From Trema orientale (Eukaryota > Streptophyta > Magnoliopsida > Rosales > Cannabaceae): 64,000 bases of DNA. Every line of letters begins with the position of its first letter. Position 1 is the stretch's first letter. This document shows positions 23,535-34,245 of this stretch, piece by piece. Both the position numbers and the translations under genes were made by a program. The stretch is taken from NCBI GenBank assembly GCA_002914845.1, contig JXTC01000252.1, positions 378,003-442,002 of the forward strand, read 5' to 3'. Under the pieces are notes generated by a model. That model saw only the letters and a program-made list of their open reading frames with translations. It was not told the DNA's origin and did no database searches.

Positions 23535-25598
23535 CACTACAACAAAAATGCAATAGAGCGGTGATACCTATACCGGCGACAATTTGTTGCCACTTTAGGA
23601 ACACATAAAGCGGCGATAATCAGAAAGGCGTTGCTATATATTACAAATATTTTTTTGAGTATTGAAAAAACCAAAAGCGGCGACATTTATTCCTGCTTTA
23701 GAGTTTTTCAATTTAAAGTGGCGACCTTTTGTCCCTGCTTTAGGCTTTTCAGTTTAAAGCAGCGACTTTTGTCCCCTCTTTAAGTTTTTTAGTTTAAAGC
23801 AGCGACTTTTGTCATTGCTTTAAGTTTTTCTATTAAAATTTTTTATTATTTATTGGTGCCATTATTTTGCAAAAAAAATGAAATGGTACTAAAAGAATTG
23901 GAGGTAAAAATATTTACTCTAAAGGGGCGACTATTGTCACCGCTTTAAACTAAAGCGGTGACTTTTGTCCCCGCTTTAGATTTTTCAGTTTAAAGCGGCA
24001 TCTTTTGTCCCTGCTTTGGGTTTTTCAGTTTAAAATTTTCATTATTTATTGGCGCCACTATTTTTCAAAAAAAAAATAAAATGGTACCAAGAGAATTAGA
24101 GGTGAAAATATTTAATCTAAAAGGGTGACTATTATCGCCCTTTAAACTGAAAAACCTAAAGCAAGTTGTCCCTGCTTTAAGTTTTCAGTTTAAAGCGTGA
24201 CTTTGGTTCCTGGTTTAAGTTTTTCAGTTTACAATTTTCATTATTTATTAGCGCCACTATTTTCCAAAAAAAATGAAATGGCGCCAAGAGAATTAGAGGT
24301 GAAAATATTTACTGTAAAGGGGCGACAAATCGCCGCTTTAAACTGTAAGACCTAAAACGGTAACTTTTGTCCCTGTTTTAGGTTTCCACTATTTATTGGC
24401 ACTACTATTTTCTAAAAAATAATAATAATAATAATAAATGAGAGCAAATATAAAAATATCTAGCCTAAAGGGGCGAGTATTGTTGCCGCTTTAGACTTTA
24501 TATTTTTTTTTTAAAATTAATTGTAAAATTAATTTTGAATAATTAATGAAAGTAATATTTTAATTTAATTCTTCATCCTAAAGTGGTAACTAGTCGCTAC
24601 TTTAATTTTTTCGTGAAATTTTAGGTGGGCAAAATGACCGCCATAAATTTTGTAAACTTAAATAAAACGGAGTCTTTCATTTAAAGCGGTGACATTGGGT
24701 TTATAGCAGCGACAAAAGTCGCCACTTTAGATCTGGTTTTGTCGCCGCTTTAGATCTGCGTTTTATTCAACCCAGAAACTACTACTTCTTCCTCTTTTCT
24801 GTCTTATATTCTCTTTTTTTCTCTATAGTCATTCTCTCTCTCTGATTTTCGTCTCTCAAAATCTCAACCTCCCTCTCACAAGCACTGCATCTCCTTCTCA
24901 CTATAAATTTATTTTCATCTCTCTACAAGGTATATTTTCTATCTTTTTATCAATCTCACTTTCTTTCTCTTGATTTTATTTTATTTTTTAATTTTTGTTT
25001 CCTTTTTTTTTTTTTGGGGTCTAGCCACCACCATTGCCAATAACTACTACCACCATCCACCCTCATCTACCACTGCCAGCCACTCTAATTAGTCCAGTTA
25101 GTTTTGATTTTTTTTATATTTTATTTTTTTTATTTTTTGATAATTTGTTATGTTAAAAATTAGTATTGTAATTTTTTTTTAAAAAGTCATAATTTATGGT
25201 TATTATATATGTGTTTATATGATTTTATTGTATTATATTTACAGTTATTATAACTACTTAATTACTTGTTGTATATACTAATTTTAATTTTAGACAACTC
25301 TTAATGTAATTGTTTTCAATATTAATTAATTTTATTAAAATATTTAGTATTTAATTATATTAGTTATTAATATCTATATTAATTTAATTAATTTGAGATG
25401 TAATTATTTTTAATTTCTCATTTAAAACTAATTAAAAATAATTTTTTATAAAAATATATATCTTTTTTAAAAAAACTCTAAAACGATGACAAAAAGTATC
25501 GCCGCAATAGAGATCTATATCAGCGGTTTTCGTGTGGCGACTCTATAGTGGCGACTTTTTACTTTATGTCGCTGCTCGATTTCTTTTTTGTTATAGTG
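23535..25598. mobile_element. Non-autonomous CACTA (En/Spm-type) element, 2064 bp
   Basis: The left end CACTACAACAAAAATG and the right end, read on the minus strand as CACTATAACAAAAAAG, are the canonical CACTA termini. Flanking triplets are ATT (23532-23534) and ACT (25599-25601), a one-mismatch version of the expected 3-bp duplication. Both subterminal regions carry many inverted and direct copies of AAAGCGGCGAC / GTCGCCGCTTTA, the usual transposase-binding arrangement. No transposase domain was seen on either strand. The right half (about 24830-25480) is pyrimidine-rich then AT-rich and non-coding. Confidence 0.85.
23826..24505. repeat. Tandem array of about four 150-200-bp units in the CACTA arm
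   Basis: Units start near 23826, 24030, 24230 and 24383. Each contains TTATTTATTGGYGCCACTATTTT, then poly(A), then AAATGGYRCCAAGAGAATT, then AAAATATTTA.TCTAAAGGGGCGAC, and joins the next through AAAGCGGCGACTTTTGTCCC words. Units differ by substitutions and short indels; the last is truncated at its start and carries an (ATA)n run. Confidence 0.8.
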
Positions 25599-25630
25599 AC
25601 TCTCAATGTTTAGCTTTTCCTGGAAGCTCA

Positions 25631-25978
25631 TCAGCTATCGATATCATTCACCACATACCTTGCATCAATGCTAAACCAATGCATGTGTGCGAACTTGTGG
25701 ACCCCTCCTGAATCCGCCATTATCACATCATCTTTCATGACAACTTTGGAGATCAGTAACATACCATAAAGATTAATAACGTCATTAGACTTGGAGCTTT
25801 TAACCGAGCCCGCTCTACCTTTTTGGCAATTTCTTTTAGGTACCAAGATTGTCCATACCTCCAAATCGTTGTGCAAAATAAATTGAATCATCACATCTAA
25901 TTTCTCCACATCAATCATTACATGAACTGAAACTTGTACCCTGACATCTCGCTCCACACTCCCATCTTGAAACAACAC
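25631..25978 (-). CDS. Short unrecognised reading frame in the Copia-type element leader
   Basis: A 115-codon frame follows the PBS by about 130 nt in the sense direction of the element and stops before the CACTA insertion. Residues are mixed and hydrophilic, with no zinc knuckle, no protease motif and no match to gag that I recognise. Position and sense suggest a vestigial gag-region or leader ORF. It could equally be a chance frame; I infer no function. Confidence 0.3.
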   Translation of the reverse strand: MLFQDGSVERDVRVQVSVHVMIDVEKLDVMIQFILHNDLEVWTILVPKRNCQKGRAGSVKSSKSNDVINLYGMLLISKVVMKDDVIMADSGGVHKFAHMHWFSIDARYVVNDIDS

Positions 25979-26109
25979 TAAGAAAATTCTCAGAAAAGAT
26001 TGGAGGGGTCACACCAATCCCACTTAATACCTAACCTCCTTAGATAGAATTTCTTAAAATACCACCAAGCTCCAGCATATTGAAGAATCCTGCTTGCTCT
26101 GATACCACT

Positions 26110-26623
26110 TGTTGGGAACCTGATCGGCGCAGATTCACTAATCTCAAGATTTTACTTCAACAAATAAAAACAATACAAGAATTTAAGTGGAAAGTTCCTA
26201 AATCAAGAGAAAAACTACTACCCTCAGAAAAGAATTCAATTATATAAAAAATTTCTACAATCACATAGATTTACCTCTTTTCTACCTAATTATCCCAATA
26301 TACCCGAACACTCTCTCTCACAAGAAACTCTCATAAATATTCTCTCCTCACACCTTTCTCCTCTCTTTGAATAATCATTCTTGAGACTCTCACAAATATT
26401 CTCTCCTCACATCTTCCTTATTTTTTGAACAATCATCCCTTTTATAATCATCCATCCTACACAAGAAAACAAAAGAACTCACACTTCCCTATATCTTGAA
26501 AGGAACCACACAATGAGACAGTTTTCTTATACTTGAAATGCTCAAGTCACCCTCCCTCGTTATCTTCTAGCGATGTGAGACTTTGGTTCTTTCATAGTTT
26601 ATTTATATACTCAAATTCCAACA
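26110..26623 (-). repeat. 5' LTR of the small Copia-type element
   Basis: Begins TGTTGGGAACCTGATC on the plus strand, directly beside the PBS, and ends CTCAAATTCCAACA. A tandem of the ACTCTCACAAATATTCTCTCC module (about 26325-26410) is present here too. Confidence 0.78.
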
Positions 26624-27599
26624 ACGACTTATATTTAAAAAAAATTATTGTGGCAATGCATGTAATTTTTTGTTTTCTTGTTCTCTTAAATTGGCAAAGT
26701 TATTTTTATTAATTTCTATTTATCGGTTAAGGTGTTTACTGTTTTCTAATGTAAGATAATACTATTTATATATTGATTCATGCAGTTAACCGATGTATAT
26801 AAATTTGATAGGAATTATATATACCTCATTATAATATTTTCTCTAATATATTTATCAATAATGTATTATTTTTGTTAAATTAATTCATTCTGCTCATATT
26901 TTATAAGTCAAATATAGTTATCAATAGTGTATTATTTTTGTTGAATTAATTTAATCTGCTCATATTTTATATATCATTATCCCTTAAGAAAAAAAATATT
27001 ATTGCTTCGGAGAGTTGTATAAATCAGTTTATTGTGTATATATATGAAACACACCATTGGCCGTTAAAATTTCTTTTTTTATGTGTTCGTTTCTTATTTA
27101 AATATTATTATAATCATATTTTTTTTAAGAAAAAATGGTACTTTCACAAAGAGCAAATGATTAGAAAAACTTATTCACCTATTTGTGATTGTAGAATTTC
27201 GTCCGATTGTANGGCCTATATCCTTCAGAAGATGTATTTCACAATGCAAATTAAGTTTATTTAGGTATTACTTCTATTTCTTTTATATACAGTATTTTAA
27301 AAAGCAATTATTTCTTATGGCTAGTAATGCAATTTTTTTTTTCAAGTTTTTTGTTACATTTATATCTAGTAGGAGTGTCGGATTAGAACGTGATCTAGAA
27401 TCATTCCTTACTCCTCTAGTCTGAGTAAACTCACACCAAGAAGTGGGGGCTGACCGAGTGACTATGAGAGAATAAAAAAAGGTAGTATGATCTAGAATGT
27501 TTTGAAAATTATAACAATAACGTTGTTCATATTTCGGGAATGCTCCAATTGGATGTCAACTTCCGAGAGTTTTACTCAAATGCCCAAGAGATAAGCATT

Positions 27600-28290
27600 T
27601 TAATTACTACATTTTAATGTTTGGATTGCATGTTTTAATTAGAAGTTATTATTTGATTGAATTATATACTTATAATATTTAAACTGATTGATCAATTTGA
27701 TTGAAATATTGCATTTAGATTGATTTGGTCCGGTTAAATTGTTTGGTTTTATTTGCTCAGATCAATTAAAATGTTTGACTCTATTATTTAATTATCTATG
27801 AATAGATTGATTTAAATAAATAATTAGATGTATTGTTTGACTTGAGCGTTTGAAATTGTTTGAGATGTGAAACATTTTGATTAGATTATTCTATTTGATG
27901 TTCGACTTGAATTATTTGGTTTCATTGGAGTGAGTTATTTAGTATTTGATTGGCTTCAATTTTTTACTTTGATTGGAGTGACTTGTTTAGTATTTGAGTG
28001 GTTTGAATTGTTTGGTTTAATTGGATTGACTTTTTTGGTGCTTAATCGACTTGAATTATGTGAATTGTTTAGCTTGAACTGAATTTTTGATTGAAATGAT
28101 TTGCTTCATATGTGCTTGTTTGGATTTGATTAGTTTGAAATGTGATTTGATTGATACAATTGAATTGATTGATTTGGATTGTCTAACATGATTGATTCAA
28201 TTTAACTGATTGATTGATTAGGGATTATTTGGTGTATTCGAATTCTTTGAATTATTAGAAATATTACTTAGATTGTTTGACTCATTTAAA
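27600..28290 (+). repeat. Degenerate TTGATT-rich low-complexity repeat
   Basis: About 0.7 kb is dominated by loosely periodic TTTGATTGGA / GAATTGTTTGG / TTGATTGATT words with almost no C on this strand. It lies inside the Gypsy-type element. No period is exact enough to define a unit, and no coding signal is present. The flanking parts at 26624-27600 and 28290-29135 are also non-coding. A single undetermined base is present at about 27212. Confidence 0.6.
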
Positions 28291-29135
28291 TTACTTCGTA
28301 ATTTGATAATAACATTAAACCTCGTATATTTTCCTATTCTTGTTTTATTTTAGCTAAAATCATACTATGACAAAAGAAAATAAGGTACGTTTATTGACTT
28401 TACTCTTGTATCTTACAAAGCTACTGCATTTATTACTTAACTTAAAATTATAATGAAAACTGAAATACTCTTTTCGGATATAATATACTCTGAAAGCTTC
28501 AAAAGATTGTCCTTCCAATTCTAAATGAGTTCTAGGAGCCATAAGCCCCCTTAAGTGAGTGTAGAGTCCTTACTTCCAAATAAGATCTTGGTTGGAGAAT
28601 ATCAAAACTTTAAGTCCCGATAAGAATTCCTTTCCCGGTCAAATAAATTTGAACACGTCCCTGTGGGATATATTGTATGAGCTCTTCAAGGTAGGATGTT
28701 CAACTGTCCTCTCCAATGAGTATTTTTAAATCCTCACAGCAAAATGAAGAGTAGATATCCGAGAGCTTTAATTCTTTTCTGGTCCATTCCCAATAGTCTA
28801 GAGAGCTCCAATTCCTTCTCATCCAAAATAAGTTCGAGGAGCCATATCCCCCCTTTAAGTGGGTGTAGAATCCTTATGGTCGTTCATTGTAGAGCATGAT
28901 GGTTCACCGAGTTAAAAAGATAAAGATTTCAAAAGTAACGAAAAATAATAAGACCTATAAATGTGCAACAACATATGATGATTCAATATTATGATTTTGC
29001 ATTAAGATGTATTATTACGATAAATTGACTATCTCACAAGAAATTACAATGAAAGTATTGCAGGAAGAAGTGAAAGTTTGACTTGAACTACTCTTCTAGT
29101 TTGAGTAAACTTTCATTGAGGAGTGGGGGCCTAAT

Positions 29136-29623
29136 TGTTGGTATATATGGCATAGACGTATTTATATTTTTATGGGGTCCCTCTATTTTAGAAAATATAT
29201 AATTGCTATTTATGAATATCAGGTATTTATATTTTAAATAATACATTATTTAATCAGTATCCTCTTATCACTAGATTACTTGAAAGATAATCATTAGTTG
29301 TTTAATTATTAATAGAGTTTCCTATTTATTAAACTCATTTTATTTGCCTATAAATATAAAATATTCTATTTATTCGGGGACAACCTATCTTTTTCTACAC
29401 ATATCTATTCTATTCTATTCTTTCCCCTATAGAATTCCTATTAATTTTTGACTCTTTTGCAGTAAATTCAGAACTACATCAAGGTTTTGTCACTGTAAAA
29501 ATGGTATGTAGACAGCTCTCACGAGTATAACCCCAATAAAATTTTAACCTATTTTTTCTAGATGCAAGATTATAAAGGGTTAAGAATTCTCGATAAATTT
29601 AGTTGTAAATCTTAGCATTTACA
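29136..29623 (+). repeat. 3' LTR of the Gypsy-type element
   Basis: Begins TGTTGGTATATATGGC straight after the polypurine tract and ends TTAGCATTTACA, followed by ATGAG. It has an extra segment, about 29493-29560, absent from the left LTR. Point differences between the two LTRs are numerous, so the insertion is not recent. Confidence 0.8.
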
Positions 29624-30010
29624 ATGAGAATAACTTATCATTTCAGGATAATTTTCAACTTGATCAAATATATGCACTCATCGATAGAGAAAAACAAAAG
29701 AACACTCACATTAAATTATATATATCTATATATATATATATAGTTGAGACTTGGATGCAAAAACTATACACCGGTATACTTATGTGTAATTAATTAAACG
29801 GGAAGACGTCCTTTGAAAATAATCATATCTTTCTCTTTGTTTTGGTAATTATTCTTTGAAGTCTTCTTTTTGTGTGAATTCTGAAGAAAAAGAAAGATAC
29901 AATTTGAAATTTAACCCCTCATCCTCCCCCACCCAATTAAATCTTTTTTTTTTTTTTTTCACTGGCCGTAATGGTAAAACTGCAGTACTAGTGAAGCTTT
30001 AAGAACTTAC

Positions 30011-30031
30011 NNNNNNNNNNNNNNNNNNNNN
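30011..30031. other. Assembly gap (21 N) beside poly(A)
   Basis: A run of 21 undetermined bases is followed by about 18 A residues. Another isolated N is at 55090. Sequence around the gap (29629-31006) is AT-rich with no gene recognised. Confidence 0.95.
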
Positions 30032-31006
30032 AAAAAAAAAAAAAAAAAAAGCCAAACGATAAAAAGACGGAGGATATAATATAGTCTTGAGTTTATATAC
30101 TTTTTTTATTTTTATTTTGCATCATACAGCGAAAAGGGGAAAACAAAAGAAAAGAAAAAACAAAACTATATTTTTGTCATTATTATTCTAGCTTTCGTAG
30201 TTCACATATTAGTTATTACCAAAGAATTATTTAATAATAATTATTATGGCTCTTAATTTATTGCACGTCACATTTATCAGTGATTTTTCTTCTCAATATA
30301 AAATACCTTTAGTTAATGATCTCCTCAAATATAGATAACAGTTTACTTGCTCAATAATTGTGACAAGTCAATGGATCAGCTAATTGTCCAATGTACAAAC
30401 AATATTTAATTGGAGGTATAGTAGCTAGAAGCCATAAGCAATTAATGATAAATTAACACCACTATTCAGGGTCCACCCCTTTTTTTTTCAAATATTTTCC
30501 CCATATACGAGTTGCAGAACCTCATTAATTAAAATTAAAGCAATCTTTACGTTATCTCGACTATATATATAAACTAATTAAACCCACTGGCTGGATATCT
30601 TCTCTACATATGTACGTAATATGCATGATAATTTGGCAACCTGAACATGTTGAAACAAAGTTTTTTTACGTGTGATTCACATCGTCATAATTTATATAAT
30701 GATCGCGACTATCAATGCCATATTTCCCTTCTTTTTTTTTTTAGTTGAAAAAAATTTGGTTTCAATGGTTAATACTTAATATATACCTCCCAAACACACC
30801 AAAACCTACTTAATCTTTTTGTTTAGATGAGAGCAATAAAATTATCAATTACTATTTAAACAGAAATTCCTGATATATGCTGACTTAGAATGAAAAGTAA
30901 TATGGTAGTTATAAGTATAGCATGGATGTTAGTCATCTTCTTGGCCGGAGCCAGAACTTAAGTTCATGGGACATAATGTAAAATTTTGAACAACATAGAA
31001 GTATAT

Positions 31007-31289
31007 ATAAAAAAAAAAAAGAAAATTATATTATGTACATCTTTTCATAGGTATTATTTTGCTCAATTAAAATTCATCATAGATATTGTTTTGCTTAATT
31101 AAAATTGATCATGCACGTCCTTTTTGGTAAAAGATAGAGAGAGAAAAATATTAAATAATGAGTATTTATTTTTAGTTTTTATTTTTCTAACTACTTAAAT
31201 TATAGTAGCTGTTAGATAATGATCCGACGACTGAAAAAACAAATACTTATAAATAGGAAAAAAAAAAAAAACCTATTGAATAATGACCC
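31007..31289. mobile_element. TA-repeat-associated MITE, family A, old copy
   Basis: Same order of words as the copy at 14158-14400: CATGCACGTC, TTAAATAATGAGTATT, GTAGCTGTTAGATAATGATCCGACGACTG, AATACTTATAAATAGG, then ATTGAATAATGACCC at the right end. Ends are diverged and poly(A) replaces the left end. Identified by internal similarity rather than clean termini. Confidence 0.5.
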
Positions 31290-31790
31290 ATATTAATTTA
31301 TATTAATATTAGTGTTAAAATCACCTCTTTAATATTTCCAAGCAAAAGTACTCTTAAACAAAAAACAAAAAAAAAACAAAAGTAAAGGAACTTTTCCATA
31401 TCATGGGAACCTTTTTTTTTTTTTTTTTTGAAAAAAGAAGTATGAACTTTGTTTTTTCTGAAAATATATGAATTAGAGTTAACAAAAAATTTTATGCTTC
31501 GTAACCACCACTTTCAACAACTAAATTTCTCCTCTTTTTAAAAGAAAAAAAGAAGACATTGTATTTCCCCTTTAGAATTTATTTGAGTGGTTTAACTAAC
31601 AAATAAAACACATTTTTTTGAAAAGAAAATGACTCTTATATAAAATTAATTAGTTATAAGAAGTGGATTGTATTAATATTTGAAATCCAGTTCATTAATT
31701 TTATTTGTAATTATGGGTCTTTGAGTTGAGGTAACATAAATAATATCTTCAGACCTAAATTATCTATTAAAATTTGGCCGGATCTAATAT

Positions 31791-31862
31791 AGGGCTCTCC
31801 TAAAATAGCCCTAAATGAGGCCACCAAATATTTGGTCTGATTTAAAATCGATGGTTTAGATT
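31791..31862 (+). repeat. Left arm of a 70-bp inverted repeat pair
   Basis: GGGCTCTCCTAAAATAGCCC...TGAGGCC...GATTTAAAATCGATGG matches the reverse complement of 39836-39903 at roughly three-quarters of positions. The pair encloses the Copia element and a duplicated host segment. It resembles the ends of a Mutator-like or foldback DNA transposon. Confidence 0.55.
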
Positions 31863-32157
31863 GAGGTGTAATAGGTTGAGAAATATAGATCACAACTCAG
31901 AGGATTGACCCGACTTTGAGACCGTAATTAGTTTTGCCTTCCTCTTCCTGTCCCACTAGAGATTGCGAACTTTGGTTAGGACTCTCGATTTCTGGCTCTC
32001 TCTCTCTCTCTCTCTTTATCCTCTTTTCGTCCTTCTAATTCTGCCTCTCTAAGAGAGTTCCTTCTTTATCTTAGCTTCTTTTGTTTCTATTTCTTTTGGG
32101 TTTTGCTTTCTCTAGTTTCAATTAGACATAACAGTGATAACTTAAAACCTGTCATGA

Positions 32158-32435
32158 AAAGGAGATGGTGGGTTTGAAGCTTCTTAATTATTATTCAAAA
32201 AATATTTTAAAAAAAAAACAAAGATTTAAGCTTTGGAAATCTGAGAACCCACTTGAGCTTATAACTCATACTTTCTTCTTAAACGAATCTTATGCTCTAT
32301 TTTGTTATTGAGTATTATTAAAAGAATAAGGTATTGTATGCAAGGAGCGATGGTGGGTTTGAAGTTTCTTGAGTATTATTTGGGGGGAAAAAATGTGTTT
32401 AAGCTTTGGAAATCAGAGAACCCACTTGAGCTTAT
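32158..32435. repeat. Tandem duplication of about 185 bp, second copy cut by Copia
   Basis: GATGGTGGGTTTGAAG.TTCTT and TTAAGCTTTGGAAATC.GAGAACCCACTTGAGCTTAT occur twice, offset by about 185 bp. The second copy stops at 32435 where the Copia LTR begins. Function unknown. A CT microsatellite lies nearby at about 31998-32016. Confidence 0.7.
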
Positions 32436-33665
32436 TGTTAGAAAAGTGTATTGCAAGTAATAATAAATCTAAAAATGAAAGTACAACAGTATTATATGAA
32501 TATTTCAGTAATATTAAACAAAGAAAAAATCACAGATAATTTGATTATAACATAGGATGTAAAAATAAATCACAATTAATTAACAATAACTAGGATAATA
32601 ATAATTATCATAAAATGAAGCAAATAATGTGGCTAAATTAATCAAAATTAATTTATAACGATAACAATAATAATAATCAAAATAACAAAGGTGTTTAAGG
32701 AAACCAAACTGAGTCATGTGTTTGACATAATTTTCTTAATACAGTTACGCCTCCTCACATGGGTGCATAGAAGAATGCTAATAGCGTCTGTTTCCCAGGA
32801 TAAAACGGTTCACGAATAGCAAGGACGCACCAACTTGCTACTCCCTATGAATTGAGCAATGCCCAAATTCTATCACAAAAACTTAAGAGAGCTCAACCAA
32901 AGAAAGAACTCTAACTCTCTAACTACCAACTAACTATTTTCTAACCGCCATAGAGAAAGTAAGGAAGAAATATGCTGAAAATGCTTTGGTGTGTCTAAAA
33001 GTGAAGGAGAAGGTCTCTTTTTATAGTGTTCATGGGGGAACCAAGCCATTAACAACCCATTAATATAGCTGAAAAACATATAATAGCCAAAACGTTTTTG
33101 ACTGTTATCTCAGATTTATGAGACAAAATAAAGGTCCAAAATAAATTTTGTAACTCCAGAATATTACATTTCTAACTCTAGAACCTTTTGGCAGCTCATT
33201 TGGGCTTGGAAACAATAAAAAACAAATAGCAAAACGTTGGCAAGCCCACAATGGGGCTTTTCAGACCGACATTCGTGCCCGCAGGACATGCGGACGCACA
33301 CAAGCGCATGCTATCCGGCCCGTGATTTGCATCCCCCTGCATGCACGTGCAAGAGAGAGCCTCTCAGCTTACCAAGTTACCAACTTAAAATTAGGCAACT
33401 TGATACATACACATTTGCCAAATGTTATTTTTTCCATGTGGGACTTCTTCCACTTCTAATATTTTCTCCATTCCAACCTCCTTACTTTGGGTTTTAATTT
33501 CTCATTTACCTAAGCTCCATTTTAAGCATATGAATATATCATTTCGATATATTCGCGGAGGAGAACACGATACCATGATGAGTATCCACTAATATGAAGT
33601 AGATCCCACTCATTTCTATGCCTTAAAATGGCTATTTACAATGGTTTTCTTTACCATTTTTCTAA
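32436..33665 (-). repeat. 3' LTR of the Copia element (right edge uncertain)
   Basis: Aligns with the right LTR from 32436 to about 33060 (shared blocks include CTGTTTCCCAGGATAAAACGG, CACCAACTTGCTACTCC and GAGAAAGTAAGGAAGAAAT). Beyond that the left copy continues with sequence absent from the right copy, including CATGTGGGACTTCTTCCACTT, up to the presumed polypurine tract. So either this LTR is complete and the other truncated, or the edge lies nearer 33205. Confidence 0.65.
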
Positions 33666-34245
33666 TAATTCCCCATATGAATGAAATTGACGACCTAAGA
33701 CACAACAGACTTGGTGATAGAATTTGACGGTCGAAACCTGCATAGGACTGGTAGATGTTACCCTTTGAACCTTCTCTTGTGAAAATACATTTACTTTACT
33801 AACTAAACAGTAGACGCGATGTCCTTGAACTATTTAGTCATTTGTGTAAATGATAACGTATCTCACACAGGAATCTTTCTGACACTTTTTCAGTTCTCAC
33901 TGTTATGTTCATTTTGGCCATGAATATACACCTGGCTCTGCAAGAGTTTAATAAGAATTGTGCCCTAACAATTCCCTTAGAAGCGACCCTACTTCTCTCT
34001 CACATAAGTGATCTCTTAATTAAGAGTAACCCGTATTACTTTGCTCGAAATTTTATTTTCGACGCATAAGAATTATTAAAAGCATAGCTTAACCTTTCGT
34101 TTTACGGGCATCATTGTTTCATCTTAGGAATGGACATGGTAAAATCCCTATAATAATCTAACACAGTCTTTACAATTTAGTTATTCCTTTTGAACCTAGA
34201 TCTTGGGATCTCCAGTCAACTAGGTTGGGTATCCACTGTATCGAC

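Larger units (their letters stand above)
22749..26623 (-). mobile_element. Small non-autonomous Copia-type LTR element, interrupted by CACTA
   Basis: LTRs lie at 22749-23366 and 26110-26623. On the minus strand, AGTGGTATCAGAGCAAGC beside the right LTR is a PBS for initiator tRNA-Met, and GCCAAGGTGGAGAT before the left LTR is the polypurine tract. Ends are TGTTRGGAA...TTCCAACA. Without the CACTA insert the internal region is only about 680 bp and carries no pol domain, so it resembles a TRIM/TR-GAG type element. Leader sequence TAAGTGGGAYTG.TGTGACCC.TCC is shared with the Copia element at 32436-39391. No clear 5-bp target duplication was found (GCAAC left, ACGAC right). Confidence 0.8.
21595..29623 (+). 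mobile_element. Non-autonomous Gypsy-type LTR element (LARD-like), outer host of a nest
   Basis: LTRs lie at 21595-21998 and 29136-29623. Just inside the left LTR is a PBS-like TGGCATCCACCATGGGGC, and just before the right LTR a polypurine tract GAGGAGTGGGGGCCTAAT; both give plus orientation. Flanks GTGAG (21590-21594) and ATGAG (29624-29628) match at 4 of 5 bases. Of about 7.1 kb between LTRs, 3.9 kb is a nested Copia-type element with a CACTA element inside it. What remains (21999-22748 and 26624-29135) has no recognisable gag, protease, RT or integrase. An internal duplicate of the PPT region sits near 27412-27460. Depends on proteins from elsewhere, by inference. Confidence 0.8.

Noticed and set aside
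23535-25598. Regular AAAGCGGCGAC repeats as a CRISPR-like or satellite array
   Set aside because: Repeat spacing is irregular, both orientations occur, and canonical CACTA termini bound the region.
27034-27424. Two overlapping short frames around an undetermined base
   Set aside because: AT-rich, Phe/Tyr/Ile-skewed, and inside a non-coding LTR element interior.
33237-33497. 86-codon plus-strand frame beside the Copia LTR
   Set aside because: It lies in the presumed LTR of an element transcribed on the other strand and has no recognisable domain.
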